Shown here: one piece after another, positions 16,186 to 24,081 of the stretch
Layout of the letters: the number at the start of each line of letters is the position of its first letter
Numbering within the stretch: the stretch's first letter is position 1
From: an uncultured Flavobacteriaceae bacterium
GTDB lineage: Bacteria; Bacteroidota; Bacteroidia; Flavobacteriales; Flavobacteriaceae
NCBI GenBank assembly: GCA_937929935.1
Contig: CALFUL010000008.1
Location: 1-64,000 of the forward strand
Length of the DNA stretch: 64,000 nt
Reading direction: 5' to 3'
Position numbers and translations under genes: made by a program
Notes under the pieces: generated by a model
Told to the model about the DNA's origin: nothing
Databases searched by the model: none
Seen by the model: the letters and a program-made list of their open reading frames with translations, nothing else

Positions 16186-17106
16186 ATGAAAGTAAAAGTT
16201 GCCGTAGTTCAAGAGAGTCCCGTTTTTTTTGACAAAGAAAAAACACTACAGAAATTAGAAAAGATTGTTCGAGAGCAAACTCAAAAGGGCTGCGGACTCA
16301 TTGTTTTTCCTGAGTCCTTTGTGCCAGGGTATCCTAGAGGATTTGATTTCGGAGCTAAAATTGGAAGTCGTTCTGATGAAGGCAGGCAGCTCTATGCAGA
16401 TTATGCGGCCAATAGTATCGATTTAGAAAGTGAAGATTTAAGTCGTTTAGAAAAACTAGCTGCAGCACAAAATACATACTTGGTCATTGGGGTCACTGAA
16501 AAGCAACATACCAACGGCAGTTTGTATTGTTCAATGCTTTACATTTCGCCAAAAGAAGGCCTATTAGGTGTACACAGAAAAATTAAGCCTACAGGCACTG
16601 AACGTCTTATTTGGGCAGAAGCTGATGGCGAGTCACTGGTTACTGTTGACACTAAAATTGGAAAATTAGGCGGACTCATTTGTTGGGAGAATTATATGCC
16701 CATGGCCCGCATGAGTATGTATCAAAAGGGAGTTGAAATCTACATAGCACCCACCGCTGATTCAAGAGAGGAATGGACGGCTACCATGAAACATATTGCC
16801 CTTGAAGGCCGATGTTTTGTGTTAGGATGCAATCAATACTACACCAAATCAATGTACCCAGAAAAGTATGCTGATGCTGTAAAAAATGAACCTGAACATA
16901 TGTGTGCCGGAGGTAGTATTATAGTCTCTCCCTTAGGAAAAGTTATAGCCGGACCCTTATTCAATGAAGCAGGAGTTCTAATTGCTGAACTAGATTTAGA
17001 AGACGTTTCAAAAAGCAAACTAGATTTTGATGTTATTGGGCATTATGCGCGCAATGATATCTTTGAATTAAATGTCAATAAGCAACCTGCAATAAAAAAA
17101 GAATAA
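16186..17106 (+). CDS. nitrilase-family carbon-nitrogen hydrolase
   Basis: The 306-residue cytoplasmic enzyme has the catalytic triad of the nitrilase superfamily: E43 in FPESFVPGYP, K134 in KIKPTGTER and C166 in GLICWENYMP. The WEN context after the cysteine and the KxxPTxxER segment are typical of true nitrilases, which hydrolyse nitriles to acids, rather than amidases. The substrate is unknown. It lies between a small membrane protein gene and an SGNH hydrolase gene on the same strand. Confidence 0.85.
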   Translation: MKVKVAVVQESPVFFDKEKTLQKLEKIVREQTQKGCGLIVFPESFVPGYPRGFDFGAKIGSRSDEGRQLYADYAANSIDLESEDLSRLEKLAAAQNTYLVIGVTEKQHTNGSLYCSMLYISPKEGLLGVHRKIKPTGTERLIWAEADGESLVTVDTKIGKLGGLICWENYMPMARMSMYQKGVEIYIAPTADSREEWTATMKHIALEGRCFVLGCNQYYTKSMYPEKYADAVKNEPEHMCAGGSIIVSPLGKVIAGPLFNEAGVLIAELDLEDVSKSKLDFDVIGHYARNDIFELNVNKQPAIKKE

Positions 17107-17140
17107 ACGTATCTTTCTGCAACACAAATAAGTAAGTCAC

Positions 17141-17830
17141 ATGAAAAAAATTCAACTATTTATGCTTGCATCACTATTGTCAGTTTTTGGTTTAAAGTTC
17201 GGAAATGCCCAAGATTGGCCAGCACTCGCCCACTTTCAAGAAGCAAATAATGCATTAGAAGCCCCAAAAGCTGATGAAAACCGTGTTGTTTTTATGGGCA
17301 ACTCCATTACCATTGGGTGGATCAATGCACGACCTGAATTTTTTGCAAATAAACCCTGGATTAATAGAGGAATCAGCGGACAAACCACTCCACAAATGTT
17401 GCTACGTTTCAGGCAAGATGTGATACAGTTGCAACCAAAAGTGGTGGTCATTTTGGCGGGCATCAATGATATTGCCGCAAATACCGGCCCTGCAACTACT
17501 GAAATGATTATCAATAATATTAAAGGAATGGCTGAATTAGCACACGCTAATGGCATTAAAGTGATCCTCTCGTCTACCCTTCCAGCTTATGATTTTCCGT
17601 GGAGAGAAGGTATGGAGCCGGCAAGAAAAGTAAAAGAACTCAATGCACTTATTGAAGCGTATTGCAATGAAAAAGGACATATTTATCTTGACTACTATAG
17701 TGCACTGGTTGATGAGCGCGGTGGCTTACCCAAAAAGTATGCTTCAGATGAAGTACACCCAACCAAAGAAGGCTACGCTGTTATGGAACCTCTAGTAACA
17801 GCAGCTATTGAGCAGGCTTTAGTGGATTAA
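17141..17830 (+). CDS. exported SGNH/GDSL-type hydrolase
   Basis: This 229-residue protein has a signal peptide ending near GNAQ (residue 24) and the four SGNH blocks: S55 in FMGNSITIG, G80 in RGISGQTT, N109 in AGINDI, and D203/H206 in DEVHP. It probably deacylates a carbohydrate or lipid ester in the periplasm or outside. The first block reads GNS instead of GDS, which is common in this group. It follows the nitrilase-family gene by 34 bp. Confidence 0.85.
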   Translation: MKKIQLFMLASLLSVFGLKFGNAQDWPALAHFQEANNALEAPKADENRVVFMGNSITIGWINARPEFFANKPWINRGISGQTTPQMLLRFRQDVIQLQPKVVVILAGINDIAANTGPATTEMIINNIKGMAELAHANGIKVILSSTLPAYDFPWREGMEPARKVKELNALIEAYCNEKGHIYLDYYSALVDERGGLPKKYASDEVHPTKEGYAVMEPLVTAAIEQALVD

Positions 17831-17939
17831 AGTATAAAAAGCGAATACATCGAAAAGTACATTTAAATGCATTTTGTGGTGCATCATACCAACCCTCCAG
17901 AAAACTTCAAAATATTGTCTTAAATTCAAAATAAAAATG

Positions 17940-17963
17940 TAATTTTGTATCCAAGTAGATACA
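17940..17963 (+). promoter_or_regulatory. promoter and operator of toxin-antitoxin pair
   Basis: TAATTTTG at 17940-17947 matches the Bacteroidota -7 element TAnnTTTG exactly. It overlaps a perfect inverted repeat, TGTATC (17946-17951) and GATACA (17958-17963) with a 6-base spacer, a likely operator for the antitoxin encoded downstream. The toxin ATG is at 17969. Confidence 0.6.
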
Positions 17964-17968
17964 CTATT

Positions 17969-18268
17969 ATGTTCTTTATCGAAAAAACGATTGAATTTGA
18001 TAAATGGTTAAGAAAACTGAAAGACTTCAAGGCAAAGGCGAAAATCTTATTCAGAATTCAGAAAATTGAAAACGACGGACATTTTGGAGACTGCAAACCT
18101 GTTGGCAATGGAATAAGGGAATTGCGCGTGAATTTTGCTAAAGGCTATAGGGTATACTTCAAAGAAAAAGACGAAAAAATAATTGTTCTGCTCATTGGTG
18201 GAGACAAATCAACCCAGCAAAAAGATATTTCGAAAGCGAAAGAAATCTGGAAAAAATTAAAGAAATAG
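17969..18268 (+). CDS. RelE/ParE-superfamily toxin (HI1419 type)
   Basis: The 99-residue product belongs to the small RelE/HigB-like toxins of the addiction-module killer (TIGR02683) type, which in known cases act on mRNA during translation. The basic segment GNGIRELRVNFAKGYRVYF carries the conserved arginines. The start at 17969 is chosen because it lies just behind the operator; the in-frame TTG at 17945 would put the operator in the gene. The antitoxin gene follows after 5 bp. The pair sits beside a decayed cassette-site-like repeat, so it was probably acquired horizontally. Confidence 0.85.
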   Translation: MFFIEKTIEFDKWLRKLKDFKAKAKILFRIQKIENDGHFGDCKPVGNGIRELRVNFAKGYRVYFKEKDEKIIVLLIGGDKSTQQKDISKAKEIWKKLKK

Positions 18269-18273
18269 AAAAT

Positions 18274-18558
18274 ATGGAAACTTCAAAATTTGACATAGCT
18301 GATTATCTAGACAGCAAAGAAATGATTGCCGAGTATCTAAATACAGTTTTAGAAGAAGGGAATAACGCAGATGTAATCAATGCAATTGGACATATTGCAA
18401 AGGCGATTGGTATGACTAAAATAGCAGAGGAAACTGGATTAAGCAGACCTAGCTTGTATAAAGCTTTGTCGAACGGAGCTAAACCTCAATTTGCTACAAT
18501 TATGAAAGTTTTAAAAGCTATTGGAGGGCAAATTCAAGTGAATCCAATGTCCTCGTGA
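18274..18558 (+). CDS. HI1420-type antitoxin, helix-turn-helix
   Basis: This 94-residue protein is the likely antitoxin of the preceding toxin. It resembles the addiction-module antidote family TIGR02684, with the conserved start DIADYLDSKEMIAEYL and a C-terminal helix-turn-helix (AEETGLSRPSLYKALS, about 50-65). It should neutralise the toxin and repress its own operon through the inverted repeat at 17946-17963. Toxin-first gene order is usual for this class. Confidence 0.88.
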   Translation: METSKFDIADYLDSKEMIAEYLNTVLEEGNNADVINAIGHIAKAIGMTKIAEETGLSRPSLYKALSNGAKPQFATIMKVLKAIGGQIQVNPMSS

Positions 18559-18567
18559 AAAATAACG

Positions 18568-18819
18568 ACACTACAATAATGCCTATAATTAAAGCGGACT
18601 TTGAGTTTTAATCCAAGGTCTGTGTATACCTGCCTGCCGGCAGGCAGGTTTATGAGGTCGCTAAATCTTTGGCCCCGAAGCGTTGGGGTTGCTTTGGACA
18701 AGAAAAAATAAAACTAAACAAAAAGATTTTGCTATGTGCGTAGACGGAAACAGGCCAGCGCGCCTACTTGCCGAGGCTTCGGGACTGTCGCAGATGGAGT
18801 AGCCTAGCCATTCTGAGCA
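18568..18819 (+). repeat. degenerate cassette-site-like element
   Basis: This element resembles the sites at 57-63.5 kb. Its left arm (GCCTAT-A-ATTA-A-AGCGG, from 18581) matches the arm family of the sites at 60734 and 63351. The middle shares AAGGTCTGTGTAT, GTCGCTAAATC and TTTGGACAAGAAAAA. The right part contains GCCTACTTGCC, as in the site at 62856, and ends TAGCCTAGCCATT, where intact sites have GTT. The outer bases no longer pair with the cassette start, so I read it as a decayed or hybrid copy. Confidence 0.7.
18628..18649. repeat. 22-bp perfect palindrome inside the element
   Basis: ACCTGCCTGCC is followed directly by its own reverse complement. Comparison with the intact site at 60734 shows that it interrupts the conserved block between TGTGTAT and TTATGAGGTCGC, so it is a small palindromic insertion of the REP type. 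G/C-rich palindromes with this word occur in many Bacteroidota genomes. Confidence 0.8.
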
Positions 18820-18849
18820 TTTTGAAAAACTCAAATAAAATATAAAAAC

Positions 18850-19353
18850 ATGAACAGAATAATCTTTATTTTATCTATTATAATTTCTCTATCTGGATGC
18901 AAAAATAAAACAGAAAATAGTACCCCATTAAAACGCACCCAAATGAAAGACTTAAATCATAAAGAAAAATATACTAATAATTCTGACAAGCCATTTTTTA
19001 TTAAATTGAATACCGTTTACGGAGAGAATGGATTAGAAGATTACTCAAAAGATGCTAAAGAGGTTTTTGGGGAAGTAACAAAGCAATTAAAAGGACCAGA
19101 CGGTAGTGAATATTACTTACTAAAATTGAATAAAGTTTTGGAGTTTACAGAACTAAATAAGAAAATACCTTCGAAAACTAGTTATTTAATAATTGGCGGA
19201 AGATTTAAAGAACAACCTTTAAGAAAGGGAGCATTAAAAACAGTTGTGAATGTTGCAATCGTGAAAGACGAAACACTTATTACTGAGGAATTATTAAATT
19301 TTTCAAAAGCAATTTTTGCTGGTTTTGGAGAAGCAACTGAAGTGAAAAATTAA
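18850..19353 (+). CDS. lipoprotein of unknown function
   Basis: The 167-residue product has a lipoprotein signal peptide with the lipobox LSGC (cysteine near residue 17). The mature part is hydrophilic, with a segment GSEYYLLKLNKVLEF and no motif that I recognise. It lies between two decayed cassette-site-like fragments, so it is probably accessory cargo rather than a core gene. Confidence 0.6.
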   Translation: MNRIIFILSIIISLSGCKNKTENSTPLKRTQMKDLNHKEKYTNNSDKPFFIKLNTVYGENGLEDYSKDAKEVFGEVTKQLKGPDGSEYYLLKLNKVLEFTELNKKIPSKTSYLIIGGRFKEQPLRKGALKTVVNVAIVKDETLITEELLNFSKAIFAGFGEATEVKN

Positions 19354-19367
19354 CTTTCGCCCACTTT

Positions 19368-19425
19368 TTGTATCAAACATAGCTAGTTAGTAATAAATCA
19401 AAAGGCCCATATTTATTTACATAAA
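19368..19425 (+). repeat. left-half fragment of a cassette site
   Basis: TTGTAT-C-AAAC-A-TAGCTAGT at 19368-19387 matches the left arm of the site at 60018 (GTGTAT-A-AAAC-A-TAGCTAGT). Similarity continues loosely through an A/T-rich stretch to about 19425. The right half and the outer tag are missing, so it is a truncated relic. Confidence 0.55.
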
Positions 19426-19444
19426 CTTTATAAAAACCAACCCT

Positions 19445-19879
19445 ATGAAAACAATACTTCCAATTATCACTTTACTTTTAATCAGTTCATGTAAAGTGAC
19501 TAAAACCACGACTACTGAAGACATTACTGCCATCAGGTCTATCATGAAAATGCAAGAAAAAGCATGGTCTGAAAATGATATTGAAACCTTTATGGATGGC
19601 TATTGGAACTCTGATGAGCTTGTTTTTTTTAGCGGTGGTAATTTGACCAAAGGCTGGCAGACTACTTTAACGAATTACATAAAGAAGTACCCTACTCAAA
19701 GTGAAACGGGCGCCCTCAATTTTGAAATCGCCAATATTACCCAAATAAATGCTGATGCTTATTGGGTCATGGGCAGTTACTTTTTGTCAAGAGATGCAGG
19801 AGATGCCAATGGCACCTTTATGATTGTCTTTAAAAGAATTAATGGGGAATGGAAAATTATTGGCGACTCCTCCTGCTAA
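19445..19879 (+). CDS. SnoaL/DUF4440-like lipoprotein
   Basis: This 144-residue protein has a lipobox (LISSC, cysteine near residue 16) and then a cone-shaped NTF2-like domain. The pattern IRSIMKMQEKAWSENDIETFMDGYW, GNLTKGW, and the C-terminal GTFMIVFKRINGEWKIIGD is typical of DUF4440/YybH proteins, which may bind or isomerise small ligands; no substrate can be given. It converges on the D-amino-acid oxidase gene with one base between the stop codons. Confidence 0.75.
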   Translation: MKTILPIITLLLISSCKVTKTTTTEDITAIRSIMKMQEKAWSENDIETFMDGYWNSDELVFFSGGNLTKGWQTTLTNYIKKYPTQSETGALNFEIANITQINADAYWVMGSYFLSRDAGDANGTFMIVFKRINGEWKIIGDSSC

Positions 19880-19880
19880 A

Positions 19881-21131
19881 CTAAAACTTTCGCTGCGGAT
19901 TAAAAGCTGAAATATCCATTGATGTTTTTTTAGCATCCACAAGTTCAGAAATTAACTTTCCTGTTGCTGGGCCTAAACTCCATCCCATCATGGCGTGTCC
20001 TGTAGCGAATACTAAATTTTCTAATGTAGTTGATCTTCCAATATACGGGAGTCCGTCAGGCGTTACGGGTCGCATTCCTGTTTTGGCATTACTTTTTTCT
20101 TCTGCGGTTATTTCTAAATCAGGATAAAAGTTTTTTGCCCCATTGGCAATGGCTTCAACGCGCTCTTTTCGAATCTTGGTATTGATACCAGAAAACTCCA
20201 TTGTACCCGCGAAACGAGTAAAACCGTTCATAGGCGTAACCGCCATGCTCGACTCCATCAAAATAGCAGGCATGCTAATACCTATAGGTCTTGAAACATT
20301 AATGCGATAGCCTTTTCCTGCCTGTAGTGGCAATGACATTTTTAATTTTTTCGAAAATTGACCACTCCATGAACCCGCTGCTAAAATAAATTCATCGGCG
20401 GTATAGCTTCCTTTTGTGGTTTGAATTTCTTGTATTTTATTTAATCCAATTTTTACATCAAGTACTTCTTCATTAATTCGAATGTCTACCCCTGCCTCCT
20501 TTAAATAAGTCAGCATTTTAGGCATAAACTCCGTTGGAGTCATATGACCATCGCATTCATAATGAATGGCGCCTTCAGCATCAATAGCAATGTTGGGTTC
20601 AATTTCTAAGAGTTGCTTTTTATTTAGTTCATTGACCTCAAGGCCTAAAAAGCTAGCTTTATTGGCTACTTCAAGTTCATGCTCATATGCCTTTTGAGTT
20701 TTGTAAAGCATCAATAAGCCTTTACGTTCTAAGTGAAAATTTCCTAAGTCGCCTGAAGCTTTAATCTCCTCAAACAAATCTCTACTCAATAAATTAATAT
20801 CCTTAATAACAGGTATTGCTTTTTCAACTTTTTGGGCGGTTGATGATTTTTTGAAGTACCAAGACCATTTGATAAAATCCCAATCTAGACGGGGTTTCAT
20901 GTAAAAGGGACTCGCAGAATTGAACATCCACTTTAATCCTTGATTAATTTTTCCGGGCGATGCTATAGGAATAATGTGACTAGGAGTTAAATAACCAGCA
21001 TTGACAAAAGAAGCTCCTGAGGTTATATCAGATTTATCTATAACCGTTACTTGGTGTCCTTCTTTTTGAAGAAAATACGCAGAACTTAATCCTACAATTC
21101 CGCCGCCAATAATTACAATCTCTTTACTCAA
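19881..21131 (-). CDS. FAD-dependent D-hydroxyproline dehydrogenase/oxidase
   Basis: The 416-residue flavoprotein of the DAO (D-amino-acid dehydrogenase) family has the FAD-binding motif IGGGIVGLSSAYFL (about 7-20) and the C-terminal motif GHAMMGWSLGPATG. In the hydroxyproline pathway it would oxidise cis-4-hydroxy-D-proline, the product of the epimerase encoded upstream, to 1-pyrroline-4-hydroxy-2-carboxylate. The function is inferred from gene context; the sequence alone says only D-amino-acid-type dehydrogenase. It is the last gene of the minus-strand cluster, separated from the epimerase gene by 210 bp of short repeats. Confidence 0.8.
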   Translation of the reverse strand: MSKEIVIIGGGIVGLSSAYFLQKEGHQVTVIDKSDITSGASFVNAGYLTPSHIIPIASPGKINQGLKWMFNSASPFYMKPRLDWDFIKWSWYFKKSSTAQKVEKAIPVIKDINLLSRDLFEEIKASGDLGNFHLERKGLLMLYKTQKAYEHELEVANKASFLGLEVNELNKKQLLEIEPNIAIDAEGAIHYECDGHMTPTEFMPKMLTYLKEAGVDIRINEEVLDVKIGLNKIQEIQTTKGSYTADEFILAAGSWSGQFSKKLKMSLPLQAGKGYRINVSRPIGISMPAILMESSMAVTPMNGFTRFAGTMEFSGINTKIRKERVEAIANGAKNFYPDLEITAEEKSNAKTGMRPVTPDGLPYIGRSTTLENLVFATGHAMMGWSLGPATGKLISELVDAKKTSMDISAFNPQRKF

Positions 21132-21204
21132 ATCGTTTTTCGTTATTTGTTGTTGGTTGTTGGTTGTTGGTTTAGGAAGTTTATAAGTTTAAAAATCCAA
21201 TAAC

Positions 21205-21320
21205 AACTTGAAACCTCAAACTTGAAACTCAAAAAATCCAATAATCTAAAAATCCAAAAGTCTAGTCATCCATCATCAACCTGAAACCTTAAACTTGAAA
21301 CTCCAAATATCCAATAATCC
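21205..21320. repeat. imperfect direct repeat between two hydroxyproline genes
   Basis: A block of about 43 bp beginning AACTTGAAACCTCAAACTTG (21205) recurs from 21278 as AACCTGAAACCTTAAACTTG, with a period of 73 bp. Words of the type AATCCAATAATC fill the rest, and a (GTTGTTG)-like run lies at 21148-21170. No gene is visible in 21132-21341. Confidence 0.75.
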
Positions 21321-21341
21321 AACAATCTAACCATCTAATAA

Positions 21342-22349
21342 TCAAATCACCTGAAAACCAAAGGCATACGGGTCATCATCATCAATACTAATAGTGTTAT
21401 GTCCGTATATTTTTGCCCAACCTTTTATACTCGGTAAAATAGCGGTCATACCATTTATAAACGTTTCCTCTTCTACCCTACCAATAAAAGTGGATCCAAT
21501 ATAACTCTCGTGAATAAAATCTTCACCTACTTTTAATTTTCCTTTAGCAAACCATTGTGCCATTCGTGCTGAAGTTCCTGTACCACAAGGCGAGCGATCA
21601 ATAGCTTTATCGCCGTAGAACACTGCATTTCTTGCGGTCGCATCTTTAGAAATAGTATCGCCCGTCCATAGTAAATGACTCACATCACGTATGGTTTCAT
21701 CCTCAGGATGAATAAATTGATCTTTATACTTTTGATTTATTTTTTTACGAATTTCTTGACTGTATTGAATGAGTTTACTCGCTGTAAAATCTTGAATACC
21801 TGAAAAGTTTTTCTGAGGATCTACAATAGCGTAATAATTTCCTCCGTAGGAAACATCAAAAACCAATTCTCCTAATTCGGCACAATCAATAGTCAGGGCT
21901 TCAGCCGCCAAATATGATTTTACATTGGTTAATTTAACCCAATCCACCTTTTCATTGGTTTGCTGGTATTCGATTAGAACGAGTCCCGCGGGAGTTTCCA
22001 TACGGACTTTCCCCTTAACCTTCGGGATAATCATTCCTTCTTCAATACCAATGGTAATCGCACCAATAGTACCATGTCCGCACATGGGTAAACAGCCACT
22101 AGTTTCAATAAAAAGTATTCCGAAATCATTTTCAGGATTTGATGGCGGATAAAAAATGCTACCGCTCATCATATCATGGCCGCGTGGTTCAAACATCAAT
22201 CCTTTACGGATCCAATCATATTCTTTGAGAAAATGTTGGCGTTTTTCACTCATTGTAGCGCCAATCAAATCCGGTCCACCTTCTTTAACTACGCGCACGG
22301 GGTTTCCACAAGTATGTGCATCAATGCACGTAAATGTACTACGACTCAT
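21342..22349 (-). CDS. 4-hydroxyproline 2-epimerase (proline racemase family)
   Basis: This 335-residue enzyme belongs to the proline racemase family. Both catalytic cysteines are present, C90 in MCGHGTIG and C255 in SPCGTGTSARM, which marks a racemase or epimerase rather than the Thr-containing dehydratase branch. It should convert trans-4-hydroxy-L-proline to cis-4-hydroxy-D-proline. Neighbouring genes for an amino-acid dehydrogenase, a dihydrodipicolinate-synthase-like deaminase and a semialdehyde dehydrogenase complete the pathway to 2-oxoglutarate. Its start codon overlaps the end of the DUF885 gene by 11 bp. Confidence 0.88.
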   Translation of the reverse strand: MSRSTFTCIDAHTCGNPVRVVKEGGPDLIGATMSEKRQHFLKEYDWIRKGLMFEPRGHDMMSGSIFYPPSNPENDFGILFIETSGCLPMCGHGTIGAITIGIEEGMIIPKVKGKVRMETPAGLVLIEYQQTNEKVDWVKLTNVKSYLAAEALTIDCAELGELVFDVSYGGNYYAIVDPQKNFSGIQDFTASKLIQYSQEIRKKINQKYKDQFIHPEDETIRDVSHLLWTGDTISKDATARNAVFYGDKAIDRSPCGTGTSARMAQWFAKGKLKVGEDFIHESYIGSTFIGRVEEETFINGMTAILPSIKGWAKIYGHNTISIDDDDPYAFGFQVI

Positions 22350-24072
22350 TCTTTACTTTTTCAATGTAATTGTTGATTCTTTCTTCTAAAATAGACAAGG
22401 TTACGGTGCCTTGTTCAAGAATAACTTCATGAAATTCTCGAATATCAAACGCACTGCCCAATTCACTTTCAGCTCTTTTTCGCAATTCACGAATCTTTAA
22501 TTCTCCAATTTTATACGATAAAGCTTGACCGGGCCATGAAATATAGCGGTCGGTTTCAGTATTAACTTCATGAAGCGAAAGGGCAGTATTTGAAGCCATA
22601 AATTCAACAACTTGTTCACGTGACCATCCTTTCGCATGAATACCTGTATCAACCACCAAGCGACATGCACGCCACATTTCATAGGTATATTTTCCAAAAT
22701 GCTCATAAGGTGTGGTGTACATGCCCATCTCTTCGGCTAAAAATTCAGTGTACAAGCCCCATCCTTCGCCGTAGGCTGATAAATAGGTGTTTCTTCTAAA
22801 TTGCGGAATGCTATCGCCCAATTCATTATTCAAAGAACCTTGTAAGTGATGACCTGGTACCGCTTCATGAACAGTTAAAGATGGCAGTGTGTACAGCGTA
22901 AGACTAGGTAAATCATAGGTGTTTACCCAATAAAAACCAGGATCTGTACTATTGTTAGAAGTCCCCACATAACGCCCACCAGTGTATTTAGGTGCTATGG
23001 CATCAGGTACAGGAGCCACTCCGTATGGTTTTCTCGGCAAGGTTTTAAAAAACCGTGGTAATTGTTCATCAGCACGTTTTGCCATGTCACGCGCAATCAT
23101 CAATAATTCATCAGGAGTTTTAGCATAAAACTGTTCATCAGTTCTCAAAAACTTAAGGAAGTCAGCAAAACTTCCTTGAAACTTCAAATCTGAAATAATT
23201 TTCTTCATTTCCGCTTTAATACGCGCAACTTCTTTCAATCCTATTTGATGAATAGCATCAGCAGTGTACTTGGTACTTGTTGTGTAAAAATTAATTCTAT
23301 TCTGATAATACTCCGCGCCATTGGGAGTTTCTGAAACGCCAATACTTTTTCTTGTCTGCGGATAATATTCTTCTTCAAAAAACGTCTTAACCTTTTTAAA
23401 TTGAGGTATTACACTGTTTTCAATCGCAGTTTTAGCTGCTGTTAAAACGGAATCCTTTTGAGCGTCTGACATACCTTCAGGAAGATTTTTAAAGGGCGAA
23501 TAGTAAAAACTATCCTCAAAATTTTCTACCAGATGATCGTCATAGGTACTTTCATATCCTTTAAATATTACTAAAGGTTGTGATACTCCCTTTTTAAGAC
23601 CTTCACGAATGTTACCCATTTGTTGGTCAATATAGGTGGGTATCGCATTTAGCTTATTTAGATAGTTTTTAATCTGATCATAATTTGTCAAGGGTCGCAC
23701 CATATAATTCAAGCTGCTATGAAAGCCAGAATCAGACAAAATAGGGTTCAAATAGCTTTCAAACTCATAAAAATCGATTTTATCTTCCAGTTTAAAGCGT
23801 AACAAATCAAATGAGATTTTATCAGTTTCAGAAAGTGAACTGGTATCTAAAGCATCAAGCTTATCTAAATGTGATTTTGCAAACTCAGCTTCTGCTTGGT
23901 AAAAATCTTTGGTAAAAACACCGAGCGGAAAATCATTGGCATCATAAGGCTCATGATTTTGAAAAGCATCAATAATTTGATGAAGATTTTCAGCTGATTG
24001 ATTCTTGTTCTCGGTTTTACATCCTATTAAAAAGAAAAAAACGAAGATGATCGAAATTGAGTGTGTTTTCAT
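22339..24072 (-). CDS. DUF885 family lipoprotein, probable metallopeptidase
   Basis: The 577-residue lipoprotein (lipobox FLIGC, cysteine near residue 18) belongs to the DUF885 family. The motif HEAVPGHHLQ in its C-terminal half resembles the zinc-binding helix of gluzincin-like peptidases, and an EGWGLYTEFLAEEMG segment supplies a likely third ligand. It probably hydrolyses peptides in the periplasm, which would fit with release of proline- or hydroxyproline-containing peptides for the surrounding pathway. It overlaps the epimerase gene and follows the aldehyde dehydrogenase gene by 9 bp. Confidence 0.8.
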   Translation of the reverse strand: MKTHSISIIFVFFFLIGCKTENKNQSAENLHQIIDAFQNHEPYDANDFPLGVFTKDFYQAEAEFAKSHLDKLDALDTSSLSETDKISFDLLRFKLEDKIDFYEFESYLNPILSDSGFHSSLNYMVRPLTNYDQIKNYLNKLNAIPTYIDQQMGNIREGLKKGVSQPLVIFKGYESTYDDHLVENFEDSFYYSPFKNLPEGMSDAQKDSVLTAAKTAIENSVIPQFKKVKTFFEEEYYPQTRKSIGVSETPNGAEYYQNRINFYTTSTKYTADAIHQIGLKEVARIKAEMKKIISDLKFQGSFADFLKFLRTDEQFYAKTPDELLMIARDMAKRADEQLPRFFKTLPRKPYGVAPVPDAIAPKYTGGRYVGTSNNSTDPGFYWVNTYDLPSLTLYTLPSLTVHEAVPGHHLQGSLNNELGDSIPQFRRNTYLSAYGEGWGLYTEFLAEEMGMYTTPYEHFGKYTYEMWRACRLVVDTGIHAKGWSREQVVEFMASNTALSLHEVNTETDRYISWPGQALSYKIGELKIRELRKRAESELGSAFDIREFHEVILEQGTVTLSILEERINNYIEKVKNES

Positions 24073-24081
24073 AGCATAGTT

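Noticed and set aside
17141-19879. Prophage or integrative element around the toxin-antitoxin pair
   Set aside because: No phage structural, integrase or transposase gene is present; only one toxin-antitoxin pair, a lipoprotein gene and site fragments are found.
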